This document shows, piece by piece, positions 1-12,660 of a DNA stretch of 64,000 bases. Numbering within the stretch: position 1 is the first letter of the stretch; the number at the start of each line of letters is the position of its first letter. The stretch is from Ilex aquifolium (lineage: Eukaryota; Streptophyta; Magnoliopsida; Aquifoliales; Aquifoliaceae): contig OX637391.1 of NCBI GenBank assembly GCA_951799425.1, positions 16,396,051 through 16,460,050 on the forward strand. Direction: 5' to 3'. The notes under the pieces are model-generated. The model ran no database searches and was not told where the DNA came from. It saw only the letters and a list, made by a program, of their open reading frames with translations. The position numbers and the translations under genes are program-made.

Positions 1-323
1 CCAAAGCTGAAAATTTGGATTACTTTCTATAGGTTCTTGACCAGTTTCATCCAGCTAACATATCCAAAGCTGAAAATTTGGATTACTTGCGATGGACAAG
101 GCAGGCTTCCATCAACATATCCTAATAATGAATCAATTTTGAGAATTGTTGTGGTATGATATTTCCATGAAATGTAGTTTGTTGAGTCTAGACGTAAAGA
201 AATGAGATTGCAAATGTTATACAAAAGGAATATAGGTGATTAAGGAAGAAGAGAAGCTGTTGTAGAAGCAGAAGCTGATGAAGGAGATGAGGTTGTAGTA
301 GAGATTGAAGATGAAGAGGCCAT
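1..323 (-). pseudogene. Ty1/copia gag, N-terminal part, broken, cut by window edge
   Basis: This is the start of the gag of a copia retrotransposon running leftwards out of the window. The ATG at 323 opens a Ser/Thr-rich leader, then an in-frame TAA at 240-242 interrupts it. The same frame continues with residues typical of copia gag N-termini (LDSTNYISWK and LLGYVDGSLPCP). It lies just inside a primer-binding site and an LTR, as expected for the 5' end of such an element. A 63-bp in-frame tandem duplication (copies begin at 1 and 64) also affects the gag, and the frame stops at 27. The rest of the element is outside the window. The family call is firm; the element is not functional as seen. 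Confidence 0.75.
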
Positions 324-355
324 TATCGTACTAAAGACGAAGGTCTTTCTTCAAT

Positions 356-367
356 GCTTTGATACCA
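356..367 (-). other. Primer-binding site of the copia element
   Basis: On the minus strand this reads TGGTATCAAAGC, one base from the plant initiator tRNA-Met complement TGGTATCAGAGC. It directly abuts the LTR end. Confidence 0.75.
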
Positions 368-771
368 TGATAGAATTCTCACAAAGGAGAGAGAGAGAGA
401 GAGAGAATTCTCTTATTACATAATGACTCAAGCAATACAAGTTTGACTCCATCTCATATTTATACAAAAAACGTAACTTAAACCACTTGCATCTAACAAA
501 CATCACATAGCTATCACTTATAACTAAATTGGTTACAGATTGGATTTAATACATCCAAGTATAGGCTCTTTCAATGTGGCCTATCACGTGTATTCTGTTG
601 TTGTTGTTGTGTCTTCTACTGTAACTGTTGTAGCTGATCAAGGCTGTATGAGTGAGTTGTTGTAGCTGATCAAGGTTGTGTGAGTGAGCTTCTGTAGCTG
701 ATGAAGACTCTGTGAGTGAGCTTCAGCTTATTGCTGTGGATGGAACTGGAGCTAAGCTGTAAGGCTTATCA
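368..771 (-). repeat. 5' LTR of the copia element (404 bp)
   Basis: On the minus strand the LTR starts TGATA at 771 and ends TATCA at 368, a perfect 5-bp terminal inverted repeat. A TATA-like TATAAATA lies near 458-465 on the minus strand, with a (CT)n tract just before the LTR end. The partner LTR is outside the window. Confidence 0.7.
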
Positions 772-3168
772 GTATTGTCTTAAGGTATAATTTGTGTAAT
801 GAAGTGAATCTAAAGTTCATTGATGAGTAAATGAGTCTTGTGATTATGAAGCATGCAAAGAATCCGTCGGTACCTTTGTGCACAAAAAACATACCAAAAT
901 TTATCCATAATTCTACACCCAAAAATAATCTTAGTGATTTTTTGCTTGGTGGAGAAATAAAAAAGTAGTCTGAAAAAGGAGGAGGCATTGTCCCAAAGGA
1001 CTTTGATATTTAGTATGAGCTAGTCCTCACTGCACAACAGTACTAGTAGAGAAAGATGTTTATTTTAGCATAGGTGACTATTTGATTGATCAATACTATG
1101 AATAGGAAGATAACTAGCTTGTATAATTGACTCAACCAGATCATGTATGATTGGAATTTGTTGGGTATTTTTTTTCTTCAAAGGATCCTCAATGGATGGA
1201 TTCTGAATTCCTTGCATGACTGCCACAAATATAAGGAAACCCCATGACAATTATAAGCCCACCACATTTGAAGAGGAGGGGAACTCAAGGATTGGAAGCA
1301 TCATACGTTGTTACAACTTACAAGTTATTTCCCAATGAACTGATATATGGAGGGCATGAAGTAGCTCATCTTTTATTTTATAACTAATGTTTTTGTTTCT
1401 GATTATTTGTGTTTTCTAGTTATGAGTAAATCATGGTTGTGCATAAAAGATGAAGTGATTCAAATTCCAATGGTCATTTGATATATTTACTATCATAATT
1501 GACTACAAATATTGAATGGAGGATAAAAATTTAATTTATCAACTACGCGAGTGTAAATTAAGATAAAGAGACCCTGAACTTTTAATTGACCCAAATGATG
1601 TAAATGTCATTTTGATGTTTAATAGGGATATTTTAAGCAATCAAAAGTTTTTCTAACATCTAGGTATTTTATAGTAGTACCAGATAATGTCCGTGCTTAG
1701 TTCACCTTACAAATTCACTCAAAAACAATGTAAGCAAAACTCACCTTATTGACCTAGAAACATACAAAGCTTAGAAAATTCATACCTAGTGAAATCAAGA
1801 TGTAAAGGAGTGATCTTGCACCATTGGATTGTAAACCATAAAGTGGGTGGTGACCACGTCAGGTGTGCAACTATAAATCCATCATCACATCCAAAATTGG
1901 TTTAGGTTCAATGTGAAACTCAATCCCCTTTCCACTGCCACCAGGTTCCATGGAAATTACATAATAAAGATCACATCGAAAACAAAATCAAAGAGCTGCA
2001 AAAATAAAACATAAGATACATAAACGTAAGTCTAAAACAAAATCATAACAAAGAGTATGAGATGGAAATTGAAAGTCTGCAATCAAACTTTTATGGAGAT
2101 ACTATGCAGTTGTAATAGCAGTTTACTTTGAATATTTTATTGGTTTAGGATGTCCCAAGTACCAACCTCCTTCCAAGGCTAAGTAGCAAAAGTAGTGGAG
2201 GAATCTCCCTGCCTACAACGAAAAGGTACAAATTGAACTGTCAATAGCAAATAGATCAGAGGTAAAAATATAATCAATGGGTTATACATGGGTCCATTAG
2301 TTTGGTTGAATTCATAGCACCAAGAAATTCAACCCTCCATTTGAATTGTACCAAACTATCCAATAGGCAATGCACAGAATAGAAAACCACCGCTAACATC
2401 ACCACCATCCACCACCAGAATCGCCGACACCCATAAATAAATCAAATACCATTAAATTAATAAAAAAAATAGTCAAAAGAACTACGCAGATTATAAATTG
2501 AAGAAGCATAAAACCTTGAATAGTTATGTTTGGCCTTGGCGGCACATCACCAAGCATAAAACCTTACTTGCCACAAGAATTTTAACTTCTTATACCTAGC
2601 CAACTGCTAAATACTCCATTCGCTTGAAATTAGAAGAAATCAGGGAAAAAAGAAAAGGAATATAGCCATTCTAACCAAATCTTCACATAAAAAAATTTAC
2701 CCAAAAAAATTAAAGCATCAAATCAATATAGAATTTGAAAAAAAAAGAAGCTAAACATCAAGTCTAAACGAGGGATAAAAGATACACTGTGACAAAATAG
2801 AAACAATGATTTTTTTAGGCTAGTGACTTTGGCAATGGAGGAGAGGAAGAAGGGACGGCGTTGGGCACTAGTAACGATCTACGGATGGTAGATGGTGAGG
2901 TGATCAACAAAACCAAAAATTAAATCCATTTGAGGATGGATGTCGATAATTGTACCTAAGACACATGAATGCACAAAATAGACATCTATATTATGAAATG
3001 ATACTTGGGGATCAATCCATAAAGACTTATGAAGAACCTGGTGGAGGAATTTCTCCGATGTGATAAAATCACTTATTGAAAACTTTGATTAGTATAACAA
3101 TTAAAAACGAAACAAAAACACAAGAAAACAATAAATAAAACTAACTTGTTTGAAGAACATGAACTGTA
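772..3168. other. Intergenic, no gene recognised
   Basis: AT-rich sequence with only short random ORFs, no recognisable protein similarity, and no clear terminal repeats. Confidence 0.6.
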
Positions 3169-3301
3169 TCAATGGGCCTGTAGTCCAATGGTACTCCTTA
3201 TGAAGGCTTTGCCTTCTTGAAGTCAAGGGCTCAAACCCCCTTCCCCACTCTCCCTCCCCCTCCCAAAAAAAAATTAAATTTTTTTTTTTTTAAAATGTGA
3301 T
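3169..3301 (+). mobile_element. tRNA-derived SINE, copy 1
   Basis: A tRNA-like head has an A-box-like segment (around GTAGTCCAATGG) and a B-box-like segment (GGGCTCAAACCCC), followed by a C-rich stretch and an A/T-rich tail. It matches the element at 63006 over about 90 bp. Imperfect 9-bp flanking repeats (TGAACTGTA at 3160, TGAACTTTA at 3302) fit a target-site duplication. SINEs are non-autonomous retroposons transcribed by RNA polymerase III. Confidence 0.6.
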
Positions 3302-4405
3302 TGAACTTTAGATAGATCAAGACTTGTGTTTGATACTATATCCTTAAGACAGATTTCGTTCCCCACACTTGGTGTTTATGGAAATCTAAACGCAACCCAG
3401 AAGACACAATACAACCCACAAGACACCATTGATGTCTAATTTCTAAACAAACACGAATTCAAAAATTCGGACCGGAGGGAAACCGAAAATCCGAAATAGT
3501 GAGAATTTTGAATTCCAACGGACAGAAATTAAAATTGGATTAAGAAATTCGAACCTGATTCATCAAACAAATTTTCTCCAAAAAGATAAGGTTGGGTCTA
3601 AACCACACCCGTACTCGAACCCGAACTCGAGCCCGAGCCTGTACTCGGATGGGTCGGGTCGAGTAGCACGTGCGTGTGTGGTCGAACCAAAGTCTATGTA
3701 GGTGCTCGCTCCACTCACAAAAGTATGGTACCCCTTAAGATTCAACATATAGTACAAACTTGACATATATATGCACATGTAAAATTTCTTATCCAACCAA
3801 TGTGGAGTTAGTGTCAAATCTCACATTGCCTAACGTCTTATTTCCACATTTCAAGAGGGTTACTTTAGAACCTATTTTCTCATTCATCTCCTCCTCGATT
3901 TGAGCAAGTGAATATACTACATTATTCTCCTCACGAAGTAGAACATGAACCTACAAAAGTTTACTTAAAACGATGAGCAGATCTCCAATTAATTTAGGCT
4001 AAAATCGACCAAAAATTCAGTTTTTATAACTAAAAATCTGTTTTGGTCCAATAGAACCAATGAGGCATTCATAATTTTTGCAATAGAAACCATATCACAT
4101 ATCTGCACTTTAATCGATTTTATAACTAGCATACAATCATCACATTTTACAACAGGGAATAATTAAATAAAACTCACTTATGTATGTTACTGACTTGAAA
4201 TTTACTCGTGTTCACATTTGATTTAATCCACCATTCGTTTTCTGAATCGACCCCTAAATGAACAGTAGTGTCACATCATTAATCACGTATTTCCAGTGCT
4301 AACATACTTCATAGCATAGCTTGTGCCAAGAAATTCATTAACATTAAACAATCAACGTCAAAGTAAATTGAAGTTAGTTGACCATAAAAAAGGGAATACA
4401 GTAAC
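3302..4405. other. Intergenic, no gene recognised
   Basis: No coding region is supported. Around 3600-3670 there is a short run of degenerate CCCGAACTCGAG-type repeats of the sort found in plant DNA transposon remnants. Confidence 0.5.
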
Positions 4406-4755
4406 CAAGGATCAAAATTTAATTTTGAAATGGTCGAAACATTCGAAACGTTTCTGTTTCCAAGGATACCGAAACGAATCAGTGATGAAATCGAAATTTT
4501 AATACTTTGAGGTGTTTCATAACGTTTCGAAATGTTTTGTTGTATTTCAATGTATTTGCACAATTGTTTCGGAATGTTTCAAAGTATTTCAAGATATTTT
4601 GGTATATTTCAACCGATGTTTTGAAAAAATAATTCTTAAATTTTTTTTTTTTCATTTTTTTTCCAAAATAGATCGAAAAGTTTCTAAAACATATCGAAAC
4701 ATTTCTATTTCGTAGGTAACCGAAACAATGTACCAAAACGAAATTTTGATCCATG
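4406..4755. mobile_element. hAT-type MITE, about 350 bp
   Basis: The ends form a 15-bp inverted repeat with one mismatch (CAAGGATCAAAATTT and CATGGATCAAAATTT). It is flanked by 8-bp direct repeats ACAGTAAC (4398-4405) and ACAGTAGC (4756-4763), 7 of 8 identical. An 8-bp duplication and a CA-start are hAT features. The interior is full of GAAACGTTTC-like short inverted motifs and codes for nothing. Confidence 0.6.
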
Positions 4756-7700
4756 ACAGTAGCAACAACATTGAACAAATAATTGACAACAAAAACCCAC
4801 TTTTAAGATTTTTTTTTTTCTCGGCAGCCAAACTGAGTGTTATAGAAACCGAAGGTCTAGACACAAAATAATCACATGTTGCAACTTCAAGATTTCTACT
4901 CTGTGGTATAGATTGTACCGTGATTTCTTCACCCTTCCATTCGCATCTAAAAATTGTCACCTACGTAAAAGCAGTTATGCAAAAGACTGTTCACAGAAAA
5001 TTTTGCAACTGTTGTGAAACTGCGGCCCTAGGAATCAATTAAAATAGAGTTCAAGATTCAAAATCATCTCTTTTCCACACAAAAAACTGCCCTAGCAATG
5101 AACTTGTGCTTGAAGACATTACGTAAAAAATAGTCGTTAGAAAAATGAAACCCATCACAAAAAATAAAAGAAAAAATTGAAAGCATTTACCACAAAAAAT
5201 ATACCTCAATTTTCTCAAATAAATTATTAGATCACTAATTTGGGATGGATGCAAAAATCAATCACGGATTTAAAAACCACTTACACCGTTTCCTTTGTTG
5301 CGTATTTCTAATACGCTTCCAACATACTCTGTTGGACAGCATGCAACATCTGCTTCACACAACACAACATTGTTAAAAAAGCTATCAGCATTGAAGCATT
5401 ATCATCAAAATACTGTACTATCAAAAGCAAAACAAAAAAAAAAAAAAAAAACACTTGAATTTCTTATTATCATACAAACACAAATAATCCATGTAAAAGG
5501 CTAAATCTTGAAATAAATAGACAAATACACATACCCAGCTTATTGAAGCAATATTACAGACACTTGGCAGTGGTGGTTTGGTAGAGAGTAACAGAGAGAA
5601 AGAAAGGCAGTGGCAATGGGGGTGGTAAAGGGTGGTGGTTTCGTCGAGAGTAGAGGGAGAAAAATAGGGATTGCGGGGGTGGGGGTGGGTAGAGTGAAAA
5701 AAAAAAGATCGAGAGAGATAGAAGAAGATATACTTGGATGGTATTGATCTCAAACAAGATAAAATCGTATATCAAAACGACTTCTGGCATAACCGGAAGA
5801 ATTGAAACCACATTTGTAGGCCAACAATTTTTCTGGTTAGGTCGAACTATTAGAAGCAAATAGAAAAGAAACACCGAGTGGGATCAATCAAAAAAACTAG
5901 CAGACTGATCACTAAATAGATACAACTACGTGCAAATTCTGACATCACCACAACTCACTTTACGCGTCGATGGCCTCAAATTTATGGTGCCATGGATGGG
6001 TGTCGAGCGAGCATTGGTTGTTGTCGATACAATGAAGAAAGAAGAAAGAAGAGAGTGGATGGAGAATAGGTAAGAGATAAGAGATAAGAAAGCAGAGAAA
6101 GGAAAATAGAAGAGATAAATGAGCGGTGGTATTGCATACAATGAAAGGAGATAGATGAGAGAGATGAAGGTGAAACGGAGCAGCTATTTTGCTGTAGACG
6201 ATGAAGGAGAAGAATTGAGAGAGTGGAGAAGAAAGAAGAGTGCTTGAGGAGTCGAGGAAGGAAAGAGCGTGAAAAAAATATTCAATGCAACTGTGATACC
6301 ACGTTAGTATTGTCACGTTATATCACCAATCAATAATGTATAAACAATTAAGGAAATTGACCACACACAAACCAATAACTACGCGTCAATGTAAGCTAAC
6401 AACTATCTATACTCTTCTTCCATGTAAAACAATAACTATCTAAGTGGGGTTTATCTTATTCATTTGTTGTTTTATTATTGGTTAAGTTGATATGGTATCA
6501 CCGTTGCATTGAATAGTTACTCGTCAGTGAAGGTCTGGAAAAAGAGCAAGATTCTGCATGATTTAGGGGATTCCAAAATTAAAATTTTTTTGGGAATAAA
6601 AATTTTGGGAGTTAATTTGGTACGTGGGATTATTAATTTTGAAATAATCCGAGACGATAATAGTTGGAGATAAGTTAGAATAATGTAGTATGTTAAATGA
6701 AGCTTTTTTTTTATCCTGAATTTATTTGAGCCGTTTTTTGTCTTTATATTAAAAAATAGCTCTACTTTATTATATAAATAAATAAACCACATATCCGGGT
6801 ATTAAATGTGTGTTGATATCAATTCAACAACAAATAATAGATTAGGTCTACAGTCTTTTCTAATTCCAACTCCTCCATAGTCTCATTTTCTTTGCCAGTC
6901 TAAGGCTTCAGTTGACCCCCAGAAGAAGCAAACTAAAAAACTTCCTTCATAGTGTAAGATTGTGTGGTCTAAATACATTACATATTTGTGGCATAGGTAA
7001 AAGATTGCCTGAGAACTCAAATTGTCAAGAGATTGACATGAAAATTCTTTTACTCTTTTTATTGCATGGGCACATGTAGGTTGTGATTTCTCCCTCTGAG
7101 TTGTGCCACATTATTACAAAAAATGTCCAAATGAATATAAGAGTAAAACATGCGTTGGGATTGAGCAAATTGTTCTAATTCAATGGGTCAAGAATGTCCA
7201 AGTCAGTCATGGATTCAGTATGTGTATGATTGGGAAGTTCATTGGAAGATGGAAGGACAATGGGTCAAAAATAGAATTATGTAATAGTTTAGGGGTAAAA
7301 TTGTAATGCCTTGATTTTTTGGATGCATTAATTGATCAATCCACCATAATATACCATTACTTATATTTCCAAATATAGGATCAGAGCTCTAATTACTTTC
7401 AAAATAAATAAAAATAATCTCCAAAATATAAAAATTAATCCCCTCCAACAATAAAATCAAAAGTTATAAATCTTCAATTTTCTGATATCTCTACTCTAGT
7501 CTTTTTCTTTCAGATCATTCTAAAAAATATTAAAAGCGGGGAAGTATACAATACGATAGAAAATAATATATTTAATGATAAAAATATAAATGATCAAATG
7601 CCAAATAACTCAGATGAGGTATCATGAACAGCGAAATCATCAATCCAATTCGGCATATCATATAGCTCAACTACGATAAAACATAGCATTATACTCGGTT

Positions 7701-8428
7701 CATCTTAATGACCTGACAAGTGACACTTAGACATTTATACTCCTACCGATCAATTAGCAAGACCACAATCAAATTGAAGAGTCACTCCCCACAAGGCCAT
7801 AATCAAATCACGAAGGACAACAATCATATCTACTCAAGTCTACTTTGTACATGTATCAATCAATCTTAAAGTATTTAGCTCAAAATACAGGACAACTCAA
7901 CAAAAGATTTAAAATTTCATATCAACAAAAATAATTAATACAAATACAAATTTCAGATGATTAAAAAAATCTTTTTTTGCAAAGAGATTTAAAAAACAGA
8001 AGCATATTGTATACTACCACGTACCTCAAATCAACAATTGATACTTATAATTTTATCACCATCATTTTAAGAGAAATTTACACAAATTTCATAGAATTCG
8101 AGACTAAAATCACCGTCACATTTTAAACTCAAAGACTCATTTTTTTTTTCTTCTTTCTCTCTTTTTCCCTTTCTTCTTTCCTTTTTTTCCCTTTCTCTAC
8201 CCGTTTTGTTCCCTGGTCTAGCATTCTCTATTCATAGTGTGGAGGGGTCTCGGGCTCCAACAAATTTACATTAAAAATGTTTATAGCTAGGCCGGTCAAT
8301 GGATTCAACTTCACCTGAATTCGATCCGAATCCATTTTAAGCGGATACGGATCAGAATTTCAATCTATTAATCAGATCCAATTCAAATCCAATTAGAATT
8401 GTCTAAACGGATTCAGATATGAATTTAT
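4756..8428. other. Intergenic, no gene recognised
   Basis: AT-rich sequence with purine-rich stretches near 5570-6250 and a pyrimidine tract of about 65 bp near 8138-8201. The open frames here are low-complexity and unconvincing. Confidence 0.55.
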
Positions 8429-8480
8429 AATTAATATACAATTATACTATCTATTGAAATTTAATTTGGTCATTTAAACC
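8429..8480. mobile_element. Left-arm remnant of a long-TIR (foldback-like) element
   Basis: About 50 bp match the central part of the complete element at 15314-16335, including the segment ending TTTAATTTGGTCATT. The other arm resumes at about 12054, so the two pieces appear to be one element split by an insertion. Confidence 0.5.
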
Positions 8481-9003
8481 ATAGTTTTTAAACCCGGCCC
8501 GGACCTCAACCCGGCAAAGGGATTGGGTCAACGGGTTACTGGTTCAACCACTCGGTCACTGGTCAGACCGATTATACAATAAAAAAATAAAAATAATGAT
8601 TAATACTAATAAATATGCCAAAAAAATATATAATTATAAAAACAACATAATTAATGTATGCAAGAAATGACAAAAAATAGGCTAAAATTTCTCAAATTCT
8701 CAACTGAATCTCAATTTTCTGTATACCAGTCTTCTATTTCCTTCATTGCATCTGTTAAGGAGTTAATGGGATTCAAATTCTTAACCAAGAATCAATAAGG
8801 GTTTAAAACCCACCAATGTATGATGCATGTTTCAAGAATGGAGGAAGTAAAACACCATATTAATGGCGATTGATTCCAGATCGCTAATCTCCTATGAAGC
8901 AGACAAATATGTCAAAAACCAGAAGCAAAAAGTGAGATATGTTTCTTAAAAATAAGTCCAATATTCACAAAATAATGAACCAAAAGTACGAAAATAGTGG
9001 CGA

Positions 9004-9332
9004 TGTTAGGCAGCTCATACGTATGAGCTGCCACCTACACTTCTATGCGTATGATTATTTTTTAGATTTTTATTCTTTATTTAGTTTTGGGATTTCTATC
9101 CTAAATTAATTGTGTGGATAGAAATTATGAATAATTGGGTCAGATTAGGAGTTTATTGAGCCAAGAGTTATAGTTGGCAAGGAGTCTAGTTAGTAGTAGA
9201 AGTCTAGTTAAGAGGTCTATTCTATTTATATCTTCTTGAACATTGTTTTTTGGAGAAAGAATTTTAATAAAAGTTGGAGGTCGATTCCCCTTGAAGTGAA
9301 TCAATTTCTCACAGGATCCTTGGATCCTATCA
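9004..9332 (+). repeat. 5' LTR of the gypsy element
   Basis: Starts TGTTAGGC and ends CCTATCA. About 10 single-base differences from the 3' LTR were counted by eye over 329 bp (about 3%), so the insertion is fairly recent. Confidence 0.9.
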
Positions 9333-9334
9333 TC

Positions 9335-9346
9335 TGGTATCAGAGC
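9335..9346 (+). other. Primer-binding site of the gypsy element
   Basis: TGGTATCAGAGC, a perfect complement to the 3' end of plant initiator tRNA-Met, two bases after the 5' LTR. Confidence 0.9.
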
Positions 9347-9367
9347 AGTTCTTTTTCTGGGATCATC

Positions 9368-11179
9368 ATGGTTACTGTGAAAGAATTGACTGAACGTGTT
9401 GAGCAACTGGAATCACGAATGGATCAACTTGCGGGTGGAGTTCAGGAAATCAGAGACGCCATTCACGTGATTCAGGCATCCTTAGACCAACTGGCGATGA
9501 CCCCTTTGTGCAGACCGACAGGCCCCTCTTGCTCCTGCTGCACCACCAAGGGCGGACCAGCAACCAGTGAATTTGCAAGATAGGCTGGTTTTACATGGGC
9601 GGCCGATTCGTATTGATTTTCCAAGATTTGATGGTGAGGATCCGGAGGGCTGGATTTTTTGAGTTGAGCAATATCAACACCTCCATGGACTCACCGATGC
9701 ACAACTGGTGCCATTGGCATCCATTCACCTAACTGGAGTGGCTACGTCATGGTATCGCTGGATGGTTCGTTCAATTGGTGTCATGTCTTGGACACAATTC
9801 ACTAAGGCTCTATGTTTACATTTTGGTTCGCGAGAAGATATGGACCCTGTAGCTTCTTTGTCTAAGCTTCAGCAGACTAGTTCTGTGCGAGACTACCAAA
9901 CGAAGTTTGAAGTTCTAGCAAATCGGGTAAATGATTTACCTGAATCCAATTTGATTAGTTGTTTCATTTCGGGACTACGTGAAGACATCAAGGTTGGAGT
10001 CCGTCTTTTGCGTCCTTCGGCTTTGTCAGAGGCCTTTGATTTGGCTATTTGTCAGGAGGAGTCTGTTTGGGCTTTACAAGACTACTTCATCAGGAAAGCG
10101 CAACAGAAATCAGGCTCTAATCGAAACCAGGTACAAAATACTTCTTCAACTTCTCCTTACACAGCATCCCCAAGCTTACCACCCATCAAGCGTCTCACTA
10201 TTTCCGAACAAAAAGAGAGGCGAGAAAAGGGGCTATGCTTCAATTGTGACGAACTTTTCAAGCCTGGCCATCGCTGCAAGCGTCCTCAACTACTGTTAAT
10301 GGAAGGAGATGATGCACCAGAACACGACCAGAAGGAAAATGAGGAAGATTCTTCCGGACTGGAGATTTCTATTCATGCAATTTCTGGCACCAATCAGCCC
10401 GAAACTATGCGGATTACTAGCTATTTAAAGAAACAGCCTGTTACAGTGTTGGTCGACTCTGGATCAACCCATAATTTTCTACATCCTTCTCTAGCTCGAC
10501 GTTATGGTTATCGTGTGCACAACACTACTCCGATCCGCGTAACCATTGCCAACAGAGGAATTTTTCATCGTCATGGTAAGTGTAATGGAGTTGGCCTAAA
10601 TTTGCAAGGTTATTGCTTCAAATCTGATTTTTTCTTATTACCGGTGAGTGGATGTGATATTGTCCTGGGGGCTGCTTGGCTTCGTTCCTTAGGCGCCATT
10701 ACTTGGGACTTTTCTAAATTAATTATGAAGTTTATTCTGGAGGGCCAAGAGTTCAAGTTAGTAGGTAATAGATCCTCAATCAACACTGTTGTTGATCAAG
10801 GTGAACTTCACAGGTTGAGGCTCCAAACTGATGGTGTATTCTTGTTACAATTGGTGGCTGCAAATGTTGCTGTAATGGAGAGGGAGGTTCCTCCTGAAAT
10901 CAGCCGTATTCTTGACCATTTTAGGGATGTGTTTGGTGACCCTAAGAGACTCCCCCCTACATGCACTCAAGACCATCGTATTCCACTGATTCCAGGTAGT
11001 GTTCCAACCAATGCTCGACCCTTAGCCTTCGTATCCTTCGCATTCTGGATCGTGGTTTGTTTAAGCGCAACAACAGGCCAGTTACACGCCTTCTTGTCCA
11101 GTGGACTGGATTTTCTGCTGCTGATGTAACTCGGGAGGATTATTCAGAATTTGTTGCTCGTTTTCCAACTTTTCCAACT
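9368..11179 (+). pseudogene. gypsy gag-pol, frameshifted and internally deleted
   Basis: Gag begins at ATG 9368 (MVTVKELTERVEQLE, a coiled-coil start) and runs to a stop at 9581-9583. The reading continues in another frame, which carries a TGA at 9660-9662 (a probable CGA to TGA change) and is then open from 9708 to 11129. That frame holds the gag core, a zinc knuckle (CFNCDELFKPGHRC), the retropepsin active site DSG (10455-10463), and the first RT residues ending in NARP. Near 11021 the sequence jumps to the C-terminal chromodomain-like region in another frame (ending EFVARFPTF). This is an internal deletion joining early RT to the end of pol. Not functional. Confidence 0.9.
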
Positions 11180-11200
11180 TGAGGACAAGTTGGGATTTCA

Positions 11201-11212
11201 AGGAGGGGTGGA
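11201..11212 (+). other. Polypurine tract of the gypsy element
   Basis: AGGAGGGGTGGA directly before the 3' LTR, the usual primer site for plus-strand DNA. Confidence 0.8.
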
Positions 11213-11541
11213 TGTTAGGCACCTCATACGTATGAGCTGCCACCTGCACTTCTATGCATATGATTATTTTTTAGATTTTTATTCTTTATTTAGCTTTGGG
11301 ATTTCTATCCTAAATTAATTGTGTGGCTAGAAATTATGAATAATTGGATCAGATTAGGAGTTTATTGAGCCAAGAGTTATAGTTGGCAAGGAATCTAGTT
11401 AGTAGTAGAAGTCTAGTTAGGAGGTCTATTCTATTGATATCTTCTTGAACATTGCTTTTTGGAGAAAGAATTTTAATAAAAGTTGGAGGTCGATTCCCCT
11501 TGAAGTGAATCAATTTCTCACAGGATCCTTGGATCCTATCA
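11213..11541 (+). repeat. 3' LTR of the gypsy element
   Basis: Aligns end to end with the 5' LTR, with the same TG...CA ends and the same length of 329 bp. Confidence 0.9.
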
Positions 11542-12053
11542 GGCTACAAGCATTACAATCAGAACACAATAAATTATTATGAGAGTGAAGTCTGCAACTG
11601 CAGAGAAACAGATAAAGATGGTGATGAAGTACCTGTATCGTTAATCCTCATTCGATTCAAGCCAACGACATGAGTTGAGGCACTATCGAGAGACAGCCAT
11701 AAACCATGAACAACTATGGCTATGATGGTGGTGACTCCTGCGTGTTTGAGCTGAGACGATCGAGAGTTGCAGAGGTTAGAGAAAGAGAGAAAGAGAAAAA
11801 GAGAGACAAGTGAAGGCTGAGAGATAATAAATAGCAATTAGGGCAAAATGACCCAAAAATCTGATTTTGTTTGGCTTTTGAATGACCCGACGGTTTGACA
11901 AAACCCGCCCGGATTGGACGGTTAGTTCAAAAACCGCCCGGTTTAACGGGTCTTGGACGGTTTTGGTGCTTAACCGATCTAACTTATGAACCAGCACGGT
12001 TTAAGGTCCTGTTCACCGGGTTACCGGGTCAACCCGTCGGGCCGGGCCGTATT

Positions 12054-12660
12054 TTAATGATCAAATTACCTCAATTAAATTAGAAGATATTGTGTTCATT
12101 ACAGTTTAATCCCTTATTTGATTTTTTAGTTTTATTCCAATAGATAATATAATTATATACTAATTATGATTTTTTTTTAAAAACTTACATTTTTATTTTT
12201 GATTTTATTTCAATAAATGACATAATATGACATGAATTTTGATTGTAAAATTATGAATGACTTATACTGCTTGTTTGATTTTTTAGTTTTATTCTAATAG
12301 ATAGTATAATTATATACTAATTACGATTTTTTTTAAAAAAAATTAGATTTTTATTTTTAATTTTATTTCAATAAATGATACAATAGAACATGAATTTTTG
12401 TTATAAAATTTAAAATATTTGATATTCTATATTTGATTAGAATATTTTTGGTATAAGTATAACATTTTAAACTTGAGAGGTCTAAATATTATATGTCTAT
12501 AAATTTTAGGGGGTCTAGATGTAATTTACTAACAGAGATTGAAGGCAATTGTCTAAGTATTACGCGCGTCCAAACCTCGAAAGTGTGTATGTAATGTTTC
12601 AAATGTCAGGAAATCTGAATGATCAAGTGATAAATCCCAAGAGGCCTAATTGCAATTCTC
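12054..12660. mobile_element. Right arm of the split long-TIR element
   Basis: About 600 bp match the right half of the complete element at 15314-16335, including the conserved GGGGGTCTAGATGTAATTTA block and the terminal AATTCTC. With 8429-8480 it forms the outer layer of the nest. Confidence 0.6.

Larger units (their letters stand above)
9004..11541 (+). mobile_element. Ty3/gypsy retrotransposon, internally deleted, with both LTRs
   Basis: Two 329-bp LTRs (TG...CA) flank 1.88 kb of internal sequence with a tRNA-Met primer site, gag-protease coding and a polypurine tract. Flanking pentamers are GGCGA (8999-9003) and GGCTA (11542-11546), a 5-bp target duplication with one change. Almost all of RT, RNase H and integrase is missing. 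The gag zinc knuckle, the chromodomain-like tail and the short LTRs suggest a chromovirus, perhaps Reina-like. Confidence 0.9.
8481..12053. mobile_element. GC-rich TIR element with a gypsy element nested inside
   Basis: The ends are inverted and unusually GC-rich for this region: AAACCCGGCCCGGACC at the left, and the complement of CGGGCCGGGCCGT at the right. Similarity extends inwards through GGGTCAA..GGGTTAC-type blocks. Without the gypsy insertion (9004-11541) the element would be about 1.0 kb. It has no transposase ORF, so it is non-autonomous. Superfamily and exact ends are unsure because it lies in the palindromic centre of another element. Confidence 0.5.

Noticed and set aside
3172-3250. 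Possible functional tRNA gene
   Set aside because: A and B boxes are present, but no cloverleaf can be drawn; the A-rich tail and flanking duplications fit a SINE.
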